The notes under the pieces were generated by a model. The model was not told the DNA's origin and made no database searches. It saw only the letters and a program-made list of their open reading frames with translations. 64,000 nucleotides of DNA, from the NCBI RefSeq assembly GCF_030409845.1, contig NZ_JAUFQQ010000003.1:2294001-2358000 (forward strand), written 5' to 3'. Below, piece by piece: positions 33,504 to 41,957 of this stretch. The DNA is from Flavobacterium branchiarum. Lineage in GTDB: Bacteria > Bacteroidota > Bacteroidia > Flavobacteriales > Flavobacteriaceae. Both the position numbers and the translations under genes were made by a program. How positions within the stretch are numbered: the stretch's first letter is position 1; each line of letters opens with the position of its first letter.

Positions 33504-34640
33504 TTATTTCTTAGTATTTTTATATTCATTGGGTGTTTGACCAGTAACTTTTTTAAAGGCTTTATAAAAAGTTGTTTTCGAAGTGAATCCAGATTCTAAT
33601 CCCATCGTCAATAAATTATAGTTTTCATATTCAGAATTTGAAATCATTTCCTTAACAGCTTCAACTCGATATTGACTGATGTAATTAGCAAAGTTGTCTC
33701 CCGTTACTGTATTTACAATTTGTGAAACGTATCCAGCGCTTATGCCTAGTTTTTCAGCAACCTTTTCTCTATTTAATGTACTGTCAGTATAAATGTGCTG
33801 CTCTTTACATAGGAGTTCCAATTTCTGAAAATAAAGATTATCTACAGTGATAGATTCCCTATTTTCTTCTAGTAGACTATTATCTACAATTTGTAGATTG
33901 GCATACGAAATTACTGCATCATCATTTAGAAAACTAAAAATGGCTTCTTTGTTTTTAGCCAGTTTGTATTTGTAAATACCTATATAAGATGTCCAATGAA
34001 TAATAAATGTTGCAGACAAAGCCAAAATATTCATAGCAGAAGAAATATCATATTCAAGAAATAATCCAGCTAGAGCAGTAATCAGAAAAGCGAAAATCAT
34101 TGAAGAAACAATGGTCAATAATATAATTATCCATTCTTTTTCCTGTGTGTTTTTTAAATATTTTACCATAAAATAAGAGTAAAACAATAGAAACGGAATA
34201 AATGTAACGGCCAAAATAAGATGGATTAGACCTAGTATTCCGATTAAAGCCACGCTCGGCTCAGGTAAAGTATAAATTCCTGCAACAAAATCAAGATCAC
34301 ATATAACATTAAGAGCAACGGAATAAGCAAATGGAATAAAACATAAATATACTTTTTGCTTGCTTTTTACAGTATCATCAATCCGGTTTATGACAAATAA
34401 AAACAGGAAAGCTGGTAATAGAAATACCCACTCGATGTGATCTATAAATCGTAGGAAAGGATAGGGAGTAAATGCATCTTGTACCTCGAAAACATGATTC
34501 AGTAAAATAATTGAAAGTGTAAATAGTAGATATGCCAGATATTTATTCGAATTACTATTGAATAAGGAAGACTTTAAAATAAGTAAGCCTAAGACTATTC
34601 CTTGAAAAATCGCAATATTTAAAAGTGTTATATAAATCAA
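33504..34640 (-). CDS. Membrane-bound AraC-family regulator
   Basis: 378 residues. About 220 N-terminal residues form roughly seven membrane spans, and residues ~270-378 hold an AraC DNA-binding domain (KLGISAGYVSQIVNTVTG, then GLESGFTSKTTFYKAFKKVTGQTPNEY). This one-component layout, with membrane sensor and cytoplasmic DNA-binding part in one chain, is common in Bacteroidota. It may regulate the barrel gene directly downstream. Confidence 0.92.
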   Translation of the reverse strand: MIYITLLNIAIFQGIVLGLLILKSSLFNSNSNKYLAYLLFTLSIILLNHVFEVQDAFTPYPFLRFIDHIEWVFLLPAFLFLFVINRIDDTVKSKQKVYLCFIPFAYSVALNVICDLDFVAGIYTLPEPSVALIGILGLIHLILAVTFIPFLLFYSYFMVKYLKNTQEKEWIIILLTIVSSMIFAFLITALAGLFLEYDISSAMNILALSATFIIHWTSYIGIYKYKLAKNKEAIFSFLNDDAVISYANLQIVDNSLLEENRESITVDNLYFQKLELLCKEQHIYTDSTLNREKVAEKLGISAGYVSQIVNTVTGDNFANYISQYRVEAVKEMISNSEYENYNLLTMGLESGFTSKTTFYKAFKKVTGQTPNEYKNTKK

Positions 34641-35277
34641 TTTTTTAAAATAAAAGTTGTTTTTAAGATTTCATTTGGGCTATCATGGTAATTCATCACT
34701 TATTAAAGCTTAGCTCATTTCACAAGAATTAACAAAACGAAATTATGTTAATACTGTTGATTTTCTTACAAGGATTAAGAAATGATTAACTAAAATGACT
34801 TGAAATTTATAAAGAATATTGCAATACTGTTTTTTCATTTCAAACTATTGAAACACTATTATATAATGGAATCCCCTTACTTTAAGAGGTTTAAAACTTA
34901 ACTACCACAATTTAAAGGATCAATACGAAAACCTGTAGAGTGACAAGGTTTTTTTTGTTTTATTTTTTTTTAACCACAATCTTGTCCTTCTGAGGAACGA
35001 AGACCCGAGCCTTGCGAATAGACGAAGTAATCTCCACACGAAACTAACGCAAAGTATTCCTAGATTGTCGAGCTACTAGGGGATAAATACATATGGTTGT
35101 GGAAAATATTAAAAAAATGTAATTTTTCGAACCATAAAAAACTCCTTAATTTCTTAAGGAGTTTTCAAATTGTGTGTTCCTTACGAACCTTTTTTTACAA
35201 GATCTGAAGAAAATTTATTTAAAATAAAGATTAGTATCTTATTGTTTGGTTTTGCTCATCTTCCCACTATTACTTAT
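34641..35277. other. Gene-free stretch before the cassette-like region
   Basis: No gene seen. A terminator-like stem (34928-34952) followed by a long T-rich run faces the plus strand, although no plus-strand gene precedes it. A perfect stem ACTCCTTAA/TTAAGGAGT lies at 35138-35165. Between them is CTTCTGAGGAACGAAGAC, a dispersed flavobacterial intergenic motif. Confidence 0.5.
35138..35165. terminator. Bidirectional terminator-like hairpin
   Basis: AAAACTCCTTAA (35138-35149), loop TTTC, TTAAGGAGTTTT (35154-35165). Confidence 0.75.
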
Positions 35278-35403
35278 AACGTTCCCTTACTACAAGAGGT
35301 TTGGGGTTAAATTAAGCCTTATTTTCGGATTTGCCTAAACTTCCCAAATACAAGACTACTTTTTAATTATGCCAATTGCCCAAATCTATTGTAGCAAGTG
35401 TTA
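35278..35403 (-). repeat. 126-base attC-like repeat, copy 1
   Basis: About 90% identical to the repeat at 35970-36095 and of the same length. Inner arms pair: CTTACTACAA (35286-35295) with TTGTAGCAAG (35389-35398, one mismatch), and TTTGGG with CCCAAA further in. It follows the 177-residue gene on the minus strand, whose stop codon lies inside the boundary motif GTTAGTGGC (35400-35408). Size, ends (AAC ... GTT) and position are those of an integron attC site. Confidence 0.7.
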
Positions 35404-35934
35404 GTGGCTGGTTCTTTTCAATTTAGTTTCAATAAATGCTTCCAAGTTTTCAAACTTTTCTTCTCCAATTTCTTCTTTACTTAAAATATAGGATAATAGA
35501 TGATTGTTAATCACATCAAGAAATAAATTTTCTTCAATAATTCTAAAACCACTAAATCCTTCCCATTTAATTTTCAAATCAAATTTATAGTCTTTGTAGC
35601 CGAAATAATCTTCGTTAAATTCCCAGATTGAGTTTTCACAGCTTTTTATTTGTTCTTCAACAACTTTATTAATGGCTTCCAAATATTTTCTTTTACTTCT
35701 GTTATATGCTACTTTTATTTTGTAAAATTCTAATATTCCATAAGCCCCCATTGCGATAAATACATAGCCAACATTTCCTTTTCCGTAAACAATTAGTGAG
35801 CCTAATAATATTCCAATAATCGATATTATTAGATTTCTTTTATAATTCTTTAGAGTTTTTAACCAATATAACTCAAAATTCATATTAAGTTGTTTTCTAG
35901 TAATGCTTTCTTTAAAAGGAAGGTCAAATTTCAT
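35401..35934 (-). CDS. Small protein in cassette-like unit 1
   Basis: 177 residues of unknown function. Residues ~33-65 contain two hydrophobic spans in a hairpin (LIISIIGILLGSLIV and VGYVFIAMGAYGILEFYK), and the C-terminal half is soluble with WEFNEDYFGYKDYKFDLKIKWEGFSGF, resembling YcxB-like proteins in layout. The unit is bounded by GTTAGTGGC (35400-35408) and its exact complement GCCACTAAC (35964-35972). A single compact gene reaching almost from border to border without visible promoter fits a gene cassette. Confidence 0.75.
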   Translation of the reverse strand: MKFDLPFKESITRKQLNMNFELYWLKTLKNYKRNLIISIIGILLGSLIVYGKGNVGYVFIAMGAYGILEFYKIKVAYNRSKRKYLEAINKVVEEQIKSCENSIWEFNEDYFGYKDYKFDLKIKWEGFSGFRIIEENLFLDVINNHLLSYILSKEEIGEEKFENLEAFIETKLKRTSH

Positions 35935-35969
35935 ATGTTTTTCTACGGTTTGGTTTGGAAGTTGCCACT

Positions 35970-36095
35970 AACGTTCCCTTGCTACAAGAGGTTTGGGGTT
36001 AAATTAAGCCTTATTTTCGGATTTGCCTAAACATTCCAAATACAAAACCATTTTCAAATTAAGCCAAATGCCCAAATCCGTTGTAGCAAGTGTTA
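35970..36095 (-). repeat. 126-base attC-like repeat, copy 2
   Basis: Starts AACGTTCCCTTGCTACAAG and ends TTGTAGCAAGTGTTA. The outer arms CTTGCTACAA (35978-35987) and TTGTAGCAAG (36081-36090) are perfect complements, and the inner arms TTTGGG (35992-35997) and CCCAAA (36071-36076) also pair, leaving a ~70-base variable centre. About 12 differences from copy 1, concentrated in the centre. Confidence 0.72.
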
Positions 36096-36108
36096 TAGCC
36101 AGTGCTTA

Positions 36109-36573
36109 TTACGCTAAATGTCTTTTTAATACTTTTCGTTCTGAATAGGCTTCTTTCCACATTTCTATTTTATAAGAATCGTTTGGGATTTCATCGTAAG
36201 CAGATTTTAAATTTGTAGAATAAACACGTATTCTATATTCGCCATTTTCAATTTCAGTTTCTATTTCAATTTCAGAATGTGGGCAGTCCAATATTTGTAA
36301 AGTTCTGGAATGAATTTTTATACTTGCTTCTACAACGTGGTCAAATGAACTAAAATCTTTAATTAAACTTTTCGAATCCAAAATTTCAAATTCACATTCT
36401 ACTTTTCCTTCGTCGTTTGCAATTGCAACACCTATAATTCCATCTTCTACAGCAAGTTTGTCAGCAAAAGCTTGTTCTGCCCAAAAACTTTCGGAGCCAG
36501 TATTTCCATTTGCATTTTTGTCATTTATGTAGAACTGTCCGTAATCTGTTGTAAACTTTAAATCAAATTTCAT
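36109..36573 (-). CDS. Small protein in cassette-like unit 2
   Basis: 154 residues, acidic, no signal peptide or membrane span, beta-rich (LKFTTDYGQFYINDKN at the start, IEIETEIENGEYRIRVYSTNL in the centre). Proteins of similar look occur as hypothetical immunity-type genes, but nothing is recognised with confidence. The unit is bounded by GTTATAGCCAGTGC (36092-36105) and its near-perfect complement GCATTGGCTATAAC (36602-36615), different from the borders of unit 1. Confidence 0.75.
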   Translation of the reverse strand: MKFDLKFTTDYGQFYINDKNANGNTGSESFWAEQAFADKLAVEDGIIGVAIANDEGKVECEFEILDSKSLIKDFSSFDHVVEASIKIHSRTLQILDCPHSEIEIETEIENGEYRIRVYSTNLKSAYDEIPNDSYKIEMWKEAYSERKVLKRHLA

Positions 36574-36932
36574 TGCAATCTATTTCTTTGTTCTACTTTT
36601 TGCATTGGCTATAACTTATATATAAGTCTGATAAAATCAGACCTATCCACCATAATTAAGATGTATATGTATGAGAAATGTCAGATATTATTTCCTTACG
36701 AATATAGAAACAATTTTTAATTTATCTTGATTGTAAATTTTAAAATGTTTGATGCTATAAGTACTTAGGGGAATCCAATAGTTTAATGGTTTGATTAATA
36801 TTACGATCCTTAAGAACTACGAATCATTTATTTCAGTAAATATAGGAGTTCACAGAATTACAGAAAAAAGTATGATTTTTTAGAACCAAAAAAAACCTCC
36901 AAAATCAATGACTTTGGAGGTTTGTTAAAAAG
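36574..36932. other. Interval holding a cassette border and a terminator
   Basis: No gene seen. It contains the right border of cassette-like unit 2 (36602-36615), where the expected repeat is missing, and the terminator of tRNA-Val (36889-36923). Confidence 0.5.
36889..36923 (-). terminator. ACTCCAAA-type terminator, copy 4, after tRNA-Val
   Basis: Stem ACCTCCAAA/TTTGGAGGT (36895-36903 and 36913-36921), loop ATCAATGAC, one base shorter than the other copies; on the minus strand a T-run follows. It begins about 10 bases after the tRNA. Confidence 0.88.
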
Positions 36933-37010
36933 TGGTGGGCGATGAGGGGTTCGAACCCCCGACCCCCTCGGTGTAAACGAGGTGCTCTGAACCAGCTGAG
37001 CTAATCGCCC
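36933..37010 (-). tRNA. tRNA-Val(TAC)
   Basis: Minus-strand cloverleaf: acceptor GGGCGAT/ATCGCCC, D arm with GCTCAGCTGGTTCAGAGC, anticodon stem CCTCG/CGAGG with loop TTTACAC giving anticodon TAC, T arm GGGGG-TTCGAAC-CCCTC with one irregular pair, and an encoded 3' ACCA (36933-36936). Confidence 0.97.
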
Positions 37011-37049
37011 TATTTTACTAGGTTGCTATCATATATGTGATTGCGAGTG

Positions 37050-37080
37050 CAAATATACAGCTAGAATTCGTATTTGCAAG
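37050..37080 (-). promoter_or_regulatory. Promoter of tRNA-Val
   Basis: Minus-strand TATATTTG (complement of 37050-37057) with CTTG (complement of 37077-37080) exactly 19 bases upstream. GCACTCGCAAT follows the -7 box, as at the tRNA-Arg promoter. Confidence 0.7.
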
Positions 37081-37162
37081 CCTTTTTTTAAAATAAATTT
37101 AAAGTTTTTTTTATTCCACTATTTCACAACACTTTAACAACATCACGAAATAGTATAATTCT

Positions 37163-37193
37163 TTTGTAATAACTCGCTATAGTCATACATTTG
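37163..37193 (+). promoter_or_regulatory. Promoter of the ABC exporter gene
   Basis: TTTG (37163-37166), 19-base spacer, TACATTTG (37186-37193), an exact consensus match. The ATG lies 20 bases further on, so the leader is very short. Confidence 0.78.
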
Positions 37194-37212
37194 TATTTAT
37201 ATAAATAATACA

Positions 37213-39000
37213 ATGGCAAGATTCAAAGAAAATGATTTACCCAAATCAAAAATAACCGCTACTTCACTCAATAAAGCAACAATAATATTTAAATACGCAG
37301 GAAACCACCAATGGAAATTTTATGTTGGCTTGGTTTTTTTACTCTTTACAGGAGCAACTGCATTGGCTTTTCCTAAACTAATGGGAATGCTAATTGATTG
37401 TGTTAAAAACAAAGACAACTCCGAGGCTAATATGATTGCACTTGGACTGGTTGTTATCCTATTTTTGCAATCTATCTGTTCTTTTTTCAGACTATCATTA
37501 TTCGTAAATTTCACCGAAAACACGTTAGCAAATCTTCGTTCAGCACTTTACAGTAATTTGGTAAAACTTCCGATGTCATTCTTCTCTCAAAAACGAGTAG
37601 GAGAATTAAATAGCCGTATCAGTGCCGATATTACTCAGATACAAGACACATTAACATCGACAATTGCTGAGTTTCTACGTCAGTTTATATTAATTATAGG
37701 AGGAGTTATTTTATTGGCTACCGAAAGTTTAAAACTAACCTTATTAATGCTTTCAGTTGTTCCGCTTGTAGCAGTTGCAGCAGTTATCTTCGGGCGTTTC
37801 ATTCGTAAATATTCTAAAAAGGTACAAGATCAAGTTGCCGAAAGCCAAGTTATTGTTGAAGAAACAATGCAAGGAATCAGCATAGTAAAAGCTTTCGCAA
37901 ATGAGTGGTACGAAATTGCACGTTATAACGGAAAAATTAAAGAAGTAGTAAAACTTGCAATCAAAGGCGGTAAATACCGTGGTTACTTTGCTTCATTTAT
38001 TATCTTCTGTTTGTTTGGAGCAATCGTAGCAGTTGTTTGGTACGGTGTACGTTTAAGTATTGCTGGTGAAATGAGCGTTGGACAATTAATCTCGTTTGTA
38101 CTCTACTCTACTTTTGTTGGAGCTTCTTTTGGTGGAATCGCCGAATTATACGCTCAAATACAAAAAGCAATTGGAGCTACCGAACGCGTTTTTGAATTGC
38201 TAGATGAATCTCCAGAGAAAATAAACTCTCATCAAAAATCGACTCCTATCGAAAAAATACAAGGAAACGTCACTTTCAAGAATGTACAATTCAGCTATCC
38301 GTCGAGAAAAGAAATTATGGTTCTAAAAGACGTTAATTTCACTGCCAAATTCGGCCAGAAGATTGCCATTGTAGGACCAAGTGGAGCTGGAAAATCGACT
38401 ATATCATCTCTCCTATTACGTTTTTATGATATCGATGCAGGAGAAATCATTGTTGACGGAAAAAACATCTACGATTATGATTTAGAAAACCTAAGAGGAA
38501 ACATGAGTATTGTTCCTCAGGATGTCATTTTATTTGGTGGAACAATCAGAGAAAATATCGCTTATGGTAAACCAGATGCAACCGAAGAAGAAATATTATT
38601 AGCAGCCAAACAAGCCAATGCATTTAATTTCATCGAAGGATTCCCAGAGAAATTCGATACATTGGTTGGAGAAAGAGGAATTAAGCTTTCTGGCGGACAA
38701 CGTCAGCGTATTGCAATTGCTCGTGCATTACTTAAAAACCCAAGTATCTTGATTCTTGATGAAGCAACATCGTCATTAGATAGCGAAAGCGAAAAATTAG
38801 TTCAAGAAGCATTAGAAATTTTGATGCAAGGAAGAACAAGTATTATTATCGCACACCGTTTATCAACTATTCGTAGTGCCGATCAAATCCTAGTACTTGA
38901 CAACGGAATAATCTCTGAACAAGGAACCCACCAAGAATTAATAGCTCTAGAAAACGGAACCTATAAAAACTTAAGTAATCTACAATTTAGTAATATTTAG
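37213..39000 (+). CDS. ABC exporter, fused membrane and ATPase domains (MsbA-type)
   Basis: 595 residues. The first ~320 residues are a six-span exporter membrane domain; the rest is the ATPase with Walker A GPSGAGKST (388-396), signature LSGGQRQRIAIARAL, Walker B ILILDEATSSLD, and the H-loop IIAHRLST. It works as a homodimer in the inner membrane, exporting lipids, peptides or drugs; the substrate cannot be told. No partner gene is nearby. Length and layout are those of MsbA/LmrA half-transporters. Confidence 0.93.
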   Translation: MARFKENDLPKSKITATSLNKATIIFKYAGNHQWKFYVGLVFLLFTGATALAFPKLMGMLIDCVKNKDNSEANMIALGLVVILFLQSICSFFRLSLFVNFTENTLANLRSALYSNLVKLPMSFFSQKRVGELNSRISADITQIQDTLTSTIAEFLRQFILIIGGVILLATESLKLTLLMLSVVPLVAVAAVIFGRFIRKYSKKVQDQVAESQVIVEETMQGISIVKAFANEWYEIARYNGKIKEVVKLAIKGGKYRGYFASFIIFCLFGAIVAVVWYGVRLSIAGEMSVGQLISFVLYSTFVGASFGGIAELYAQIQKAIGATERVFELLDESPEKINSHQKSTPIEKIQGNVTFKNVQFSYPSRKEIMVLKDVNFTAKFGQKIAIVGPSGAGKSTISSLLLRFYDIDAGEIIVDGKNIYDYDLENLRGNMSIVPQDVILFGGTIRENIAYGKPDATEEEILLAAKQANAFNFIEGFPEKFDTLVGERGIKLSGGQRQRIAIARALLKNPSILILDEATSSLDSESEKLVQEALEILMQGRTSIIIAHRLSTIRSADQILVLDNGIISEQGTHQELIALENGTYKNLSNLQFSNI

Positions 39001-39021
39001 ATCTTAAAACTTAAATTCAAG

Positions 39022-39059
39022 AAAAAACTCCAATCAAAAAATATTGATTGGAGTTTTTT
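39022..39059. terminator. Terminator after the ABC exporter gene
   Basis: AAAAAACTCCAATC (39022-39035) pairs with GATTGGAGTTTTTT (39046-39059). Confidence 0.92.
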
Positions 39060-39069
39060 TATGTTAATT

Positions 39070-39320
39070 GAGACCACCCTTCGACTTCGCTCAGGATGAC
39101 ATTGCAAACTGAGACTAAAAACTGAATACTTTTCTTCTCAACTCAGGATAACAATACAAACTAAAGAGTCCAAGAAGTCTAAGAATGTCTAAAATCTAAC
39201 TAGTCTAAGAATGAGAATGAATACTGTAAACTGAGACCGCCCTTCGACTTCGCTCAGCATGACATTACAAACTGAAGAATCTAAGAAGTCTAAGAATGTC
39301 TAAAAATCTAACTAGTCTAA
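39070..39320. repeat. Pair of composite direct repeats
   Basis: A 43-base unit containing CTTCGACTTCGCTCAG occurs at 39070-39112 and 39233-39275 with three differences. A second unit (AAGAAGTCTAAGAATGTCTAA plus ATCTAACTAGTCTAA) follows each, at ~39172-39209 and ~39283-39320. Noncoding; the first motif is a dispersed element in flavobacterial intergenic regions. Confidence 0.85.
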
Positions 39321-40487
39321 TTAACCTCTTCTTCTCTTACGTTCCGTTTTTAAAAGCTCTAACTCCCTATTCGTTTGTCCTGCAACCGAAGTATTTTCTT
39401 CAGCTCTACGGATAAGGTAAGGCATAACATCTTTAACAGGTCCAAATGGCAAGTATTTAGCAACATTATATCCATTTTCAGCAAGATTGTAACTAATATT
39501 GTCACTCATACCGTATAACTGACCAAAACAAATTCTGTGGTCATTATTTTTTATACCTCTTGCTTGCATCAATTCCATTAAAGTATAAGAACTAGTTTCA
39601 TTATGCGTTCCAGCAAAAATAGACATCGTTTCTAAATGCTCCAACATATACAAAACAGCAGCATCATAATTAACATCAGTCGCTTCTTTAGAAACACAGA
39701 TTGGAGAAACATAATTTTTCTCTTCCGCTCTTTTGTTTTCTTTCTCCATATAAGCACCACGAACCAATTTCATTCCTATAAAGAAACCTTCGGTTTTAGC
39801 TTGTGCATGCAATTTTTTCAAATAATCCAAACGATCCCAACGGTACATTTGTAACGTATTAAATACAATTGCTTTCTCTTTATTATACTTACGCATCATT
39901 TCGGTTACCAAATCATCAGCTGCATCCTGCATCCAACTCTCTTCACCATCTACTAGTAAAGCCACATCATTGTTATGTGCTTCTTTACATACTATATCAA
40001 AACGTTCAACAACTCTATTCCATTCTGCTTGTTCAGCAGGTGTCAGGGTTTGTTTCTCTCCTAATTTTTCATACAATTCAAAACGACCTAATCCAGTTGG
40101 TTTAAAAACTGCAAACGGAATAGCTTCACGTTCTTTAGCAAACTCAATCGTTTTCAAAGTCATTTTTAAAGCAGCATCAAATTGCTCTTCCTCTTCTTTA
40201 CCCTCAACAGAATAATCCAATACTGAACAAACACCTTTAGTGTACATTTTATCAACAACAGTAATACAGTCATCTTCATTTACACCTCCACAAAAATGAT
40301 CAAAAACTGTGGCGCGGATTAATTTCTCTACAGGTAAATTTGCTTTTAAAGCAAAGTTGGTTACTGCTGTTCCGATACGAACTAATGGCTGATTGGCAAT
40401 CATTTTAAAAAGAAAATAAGCTCTTTCAAGTTCTGTATCACTTTTTAACGAAAATGCAACTTGTGTATTATTAAATATTTTTTCCAT
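39321..40487 (-). CDS. Proline dehydrogenase
   Basis: 388 residues of the FAD-dependent proline dehydrogenase family, which oxidises proline to pyrroline-5-carboxylate at the inner membrane. The (beta-alpha)8 barrel shows GVCSVLDYSVEG, AVFKPTGLGRFELYEKL, LLVDGEESWMQDA, VFNTLQMYRWDRLDYL, KLVRGAYMEKE, GTHNETS and the C-terminal LAENGYNVAKYLPFGPVKDVMPYLIRRAEEN, the substrate-binding Tyr/Arg/Arg helix. It is monofunctional, as there is no P5C dehydrogenase domain. A TATATTTG -7 box lies just upstream on the minus strand. Confidence 0.95.
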   Translation of the reverse strand: MEKIFNNTQVAFSLKSDTELERAYFLFKMIANQPLVRIGTAVTNFALKANLPVEKLIRATVFDHFCGGVNEDDCITVVDKMYTKGVCSVLDYSVEGKEEEEQFDAALKMTLKTIEFAKEREAIPFAVFKPTGLGRFELYEKLGEKQTLTPAEQAEWNRVVERFDIVCKEAHNNDVALLVDGEESWMQDAADDLVTEMMRKYNKEKAIVFNTLQMYRWDRLDYLKKLHAQAKTEGFFIGMKLVRGAYMEKENKRAEEKNYVSPICVSKEATDVNYDAAVLYMLEHLETMSIFAGTHNETSSYTLMELMQARGIKNNDHRICFGQLYGMSDNISYNLAENGYNVAKYLPFGPVKDVMPYLIRRAEENTSVAGQTNRELELLKTERKRRRG

Positions 40488-40829
40488 TATAAGGGATTTT
40501 TTTTATGCAAATATAGAGAGAGTTTGAATACTTTTTTTGTTAAAAAATCATTATTTCACATGATTTCTTATCTAAAACAAATAATAAGCAAAATTAAACA
40601 GAATTAAACGGAGTTATCTTAAATAAATATCAAAATACCAAGCCATTAAGCTTTGTAAAAATTTTTATTTACACACTATACACAACAACTTCTAAAAGAA
40701 TGCCTTAGAAACACTTAAAGAATACAAACCATTTACAAATAGAATATTTTACACAAATTTGAGGGTAAATTTGAATATAATATAGCTTAAAATATCTTAT
40801 TTTTGCGCTTTCAATTAACTACACACAAC
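40488..40829. promoter_or_regulatory. Divergent control region of proline dehydrogenase and aroB
   Basis: 342 bases with no gene. Minus-strand TATATTTG (complement of 40508-40515) faces the proline dehydrogenase gene; plus-strand TATTTTTG (40798-40805) faces aroB, with TTTG at 40770-40773, a longer spacer than usual (24). Confidence 0.5.
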
Positions 40830-41897
40830 ATGCAATCAATTCAAGCCAATAATTACCCTATTCATTTTAATGAAAATGCATATGAAGCTTTAAATAATCA
40901 TTTAAAAGAAAACAAATATTCTAATTTATTTATCATTGTAGATACTGATACAAATGAATATTGCTTACCAAAATTTCTACCTTTATTAGAAACAGACCTT
41001 ACAATAGAGATTATCGAGTTTGAATCGGGTGAAATAAACAAGAACATTGAGACTTGTATCGAAATATGGAAAGTACTAACTGAACTTGGTGCCGACAGAA
41101 AAACATTAGTAATTAATCTTGGTGGTGGTGTTGTTACAGATTTAGGTGGATTTGTCGCTTCTACATTTAAACGTGGAGTAGATTTTATACACATACCAAC
41201 TACATTATTATCTATGGTAGACGCTTCTGTAGGAGGAAAAACTGGGGTTGACTTAGGAAATCTTAAAAATCAGATTGGTGTTATCAATGTTCCTCAAATG
41301 GTACTAATTGACACACAATACTTAGAAACTTTATCGCAAAGCGAAATGCGTTCTGGTTTAGCCGAGATGCTGAAACACGGACTAATATATGATGTTGCTT
41401 ACTGGGAGAAGTTTCTAGATTTAAAAAATATAGATTTTGCCGATCTTGACGAATTAATATATCGTTCAGTAGAGATTAAGAACGAAATTGTAATGCAAGA
41501 TCCTACCGAAAAACACATCCGTAAGGCTTTAAATTTCGGACATACATTAGGACACGCCATCGAAAGCTATTTTTTAGAAAACGAAAACAAGAAAACATTA
41601 CTACACGGCGAAGCAATTGCCATAGGTATGATTCTAGAAAGCTATATTTCATTACACAAAAACCTACTAACTAAAGAAGAATATTCTCAGATAAAATCGG
41701 CTATAAAATCAATTTATGATGATGTTGTTATTAAAGAAAATGACATAGAGCCAATCTTAGAATTATTAATTCATGACAAGAAAAATGAATATGGCACAAT
41801 TCAGTTTGCATTAATCGAAGGAATCGGAAAAATAAAGATCAACCAATCAGTTGAAAATGAACTGATTCTTAAGTCCTTTCAAGATTATAAATCTTAA
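40830..41897 (+). CDS. aroB: 3-dehydroquinate synthase
   Basis: 355 residues from the ATG at 40830. The frame extends to a TTG at 40803, but that codon lies within the probable -7 box, so the ATG is the start. The enzyme makes 3-dehydroquinate, the second step of the shikimate pathway, using NAD and a divalent metal. Visible hallmarks: VINLGGGVVTDLGGFVASTFKRG, IPTTLLSMVDASVGGKTGVD, ANLKNQIG-type NLKNQIGVINVPQ, and metal-binding HGEAIAIGM and FGHTLGHAIE. Single gene between proline dehydrogenase and the polyamine cluster. Confidence 0.96.
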   Translation: MQSIQANNYPIHFNENAYEALNNHLKENKYSNLFIIVDTDTNEYCLPKFLPLLETDLTIEIIEFESGEINKNIETCIEIWKVLTELGADRKTLVINLGGGVVTDLGGFVASTFKRGVDFIHIPTTLLSMVDASVGGKTGVDLGNLKNQIGVINVPQMVLIDTQYLETLSQSEMRSGLAEMLKHGLIYDVAYWEKFLDLKNIDFADLDELIYRSVEIKNEIVMQDPTEKHIRKALNFGHTLGHAIESYFLENENKKTLLHGEAIAIGMILESYISLHKNLLTKEEYSQIKSAIKSIYDDVVIKENDIEPILELLIHDKKNEYGTIQFALIEGIGKIKINQSVENELILKSFQDYKS

Positions 41898-41918
41898 CTT
41901 ATTTTTTAATAAAAAAGC

Positions 41919-41951
41919 TTTGCTTTACGTATAAAAAATTTTTTACATTTG
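41919..41951 (+). promoter_or_regulatory. Promoter of the polyamine cluster
   Basis: TTTG (41919-41922), 21-base spacer, TACATTTG (41944-41951). Transcription should begin near 41958, about 230 bases before the arginine decarboxylase start codon. Confidence 0.72.
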
Positions 41952-41957
41952 CAGCGT

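Noticed and set aside
34636..36932. A CRISPR array based on the two 126-base repeats
   Set aside because: There are only two copies, far longer than CRISPR repeats and separated by a gene each, and no cas genes.
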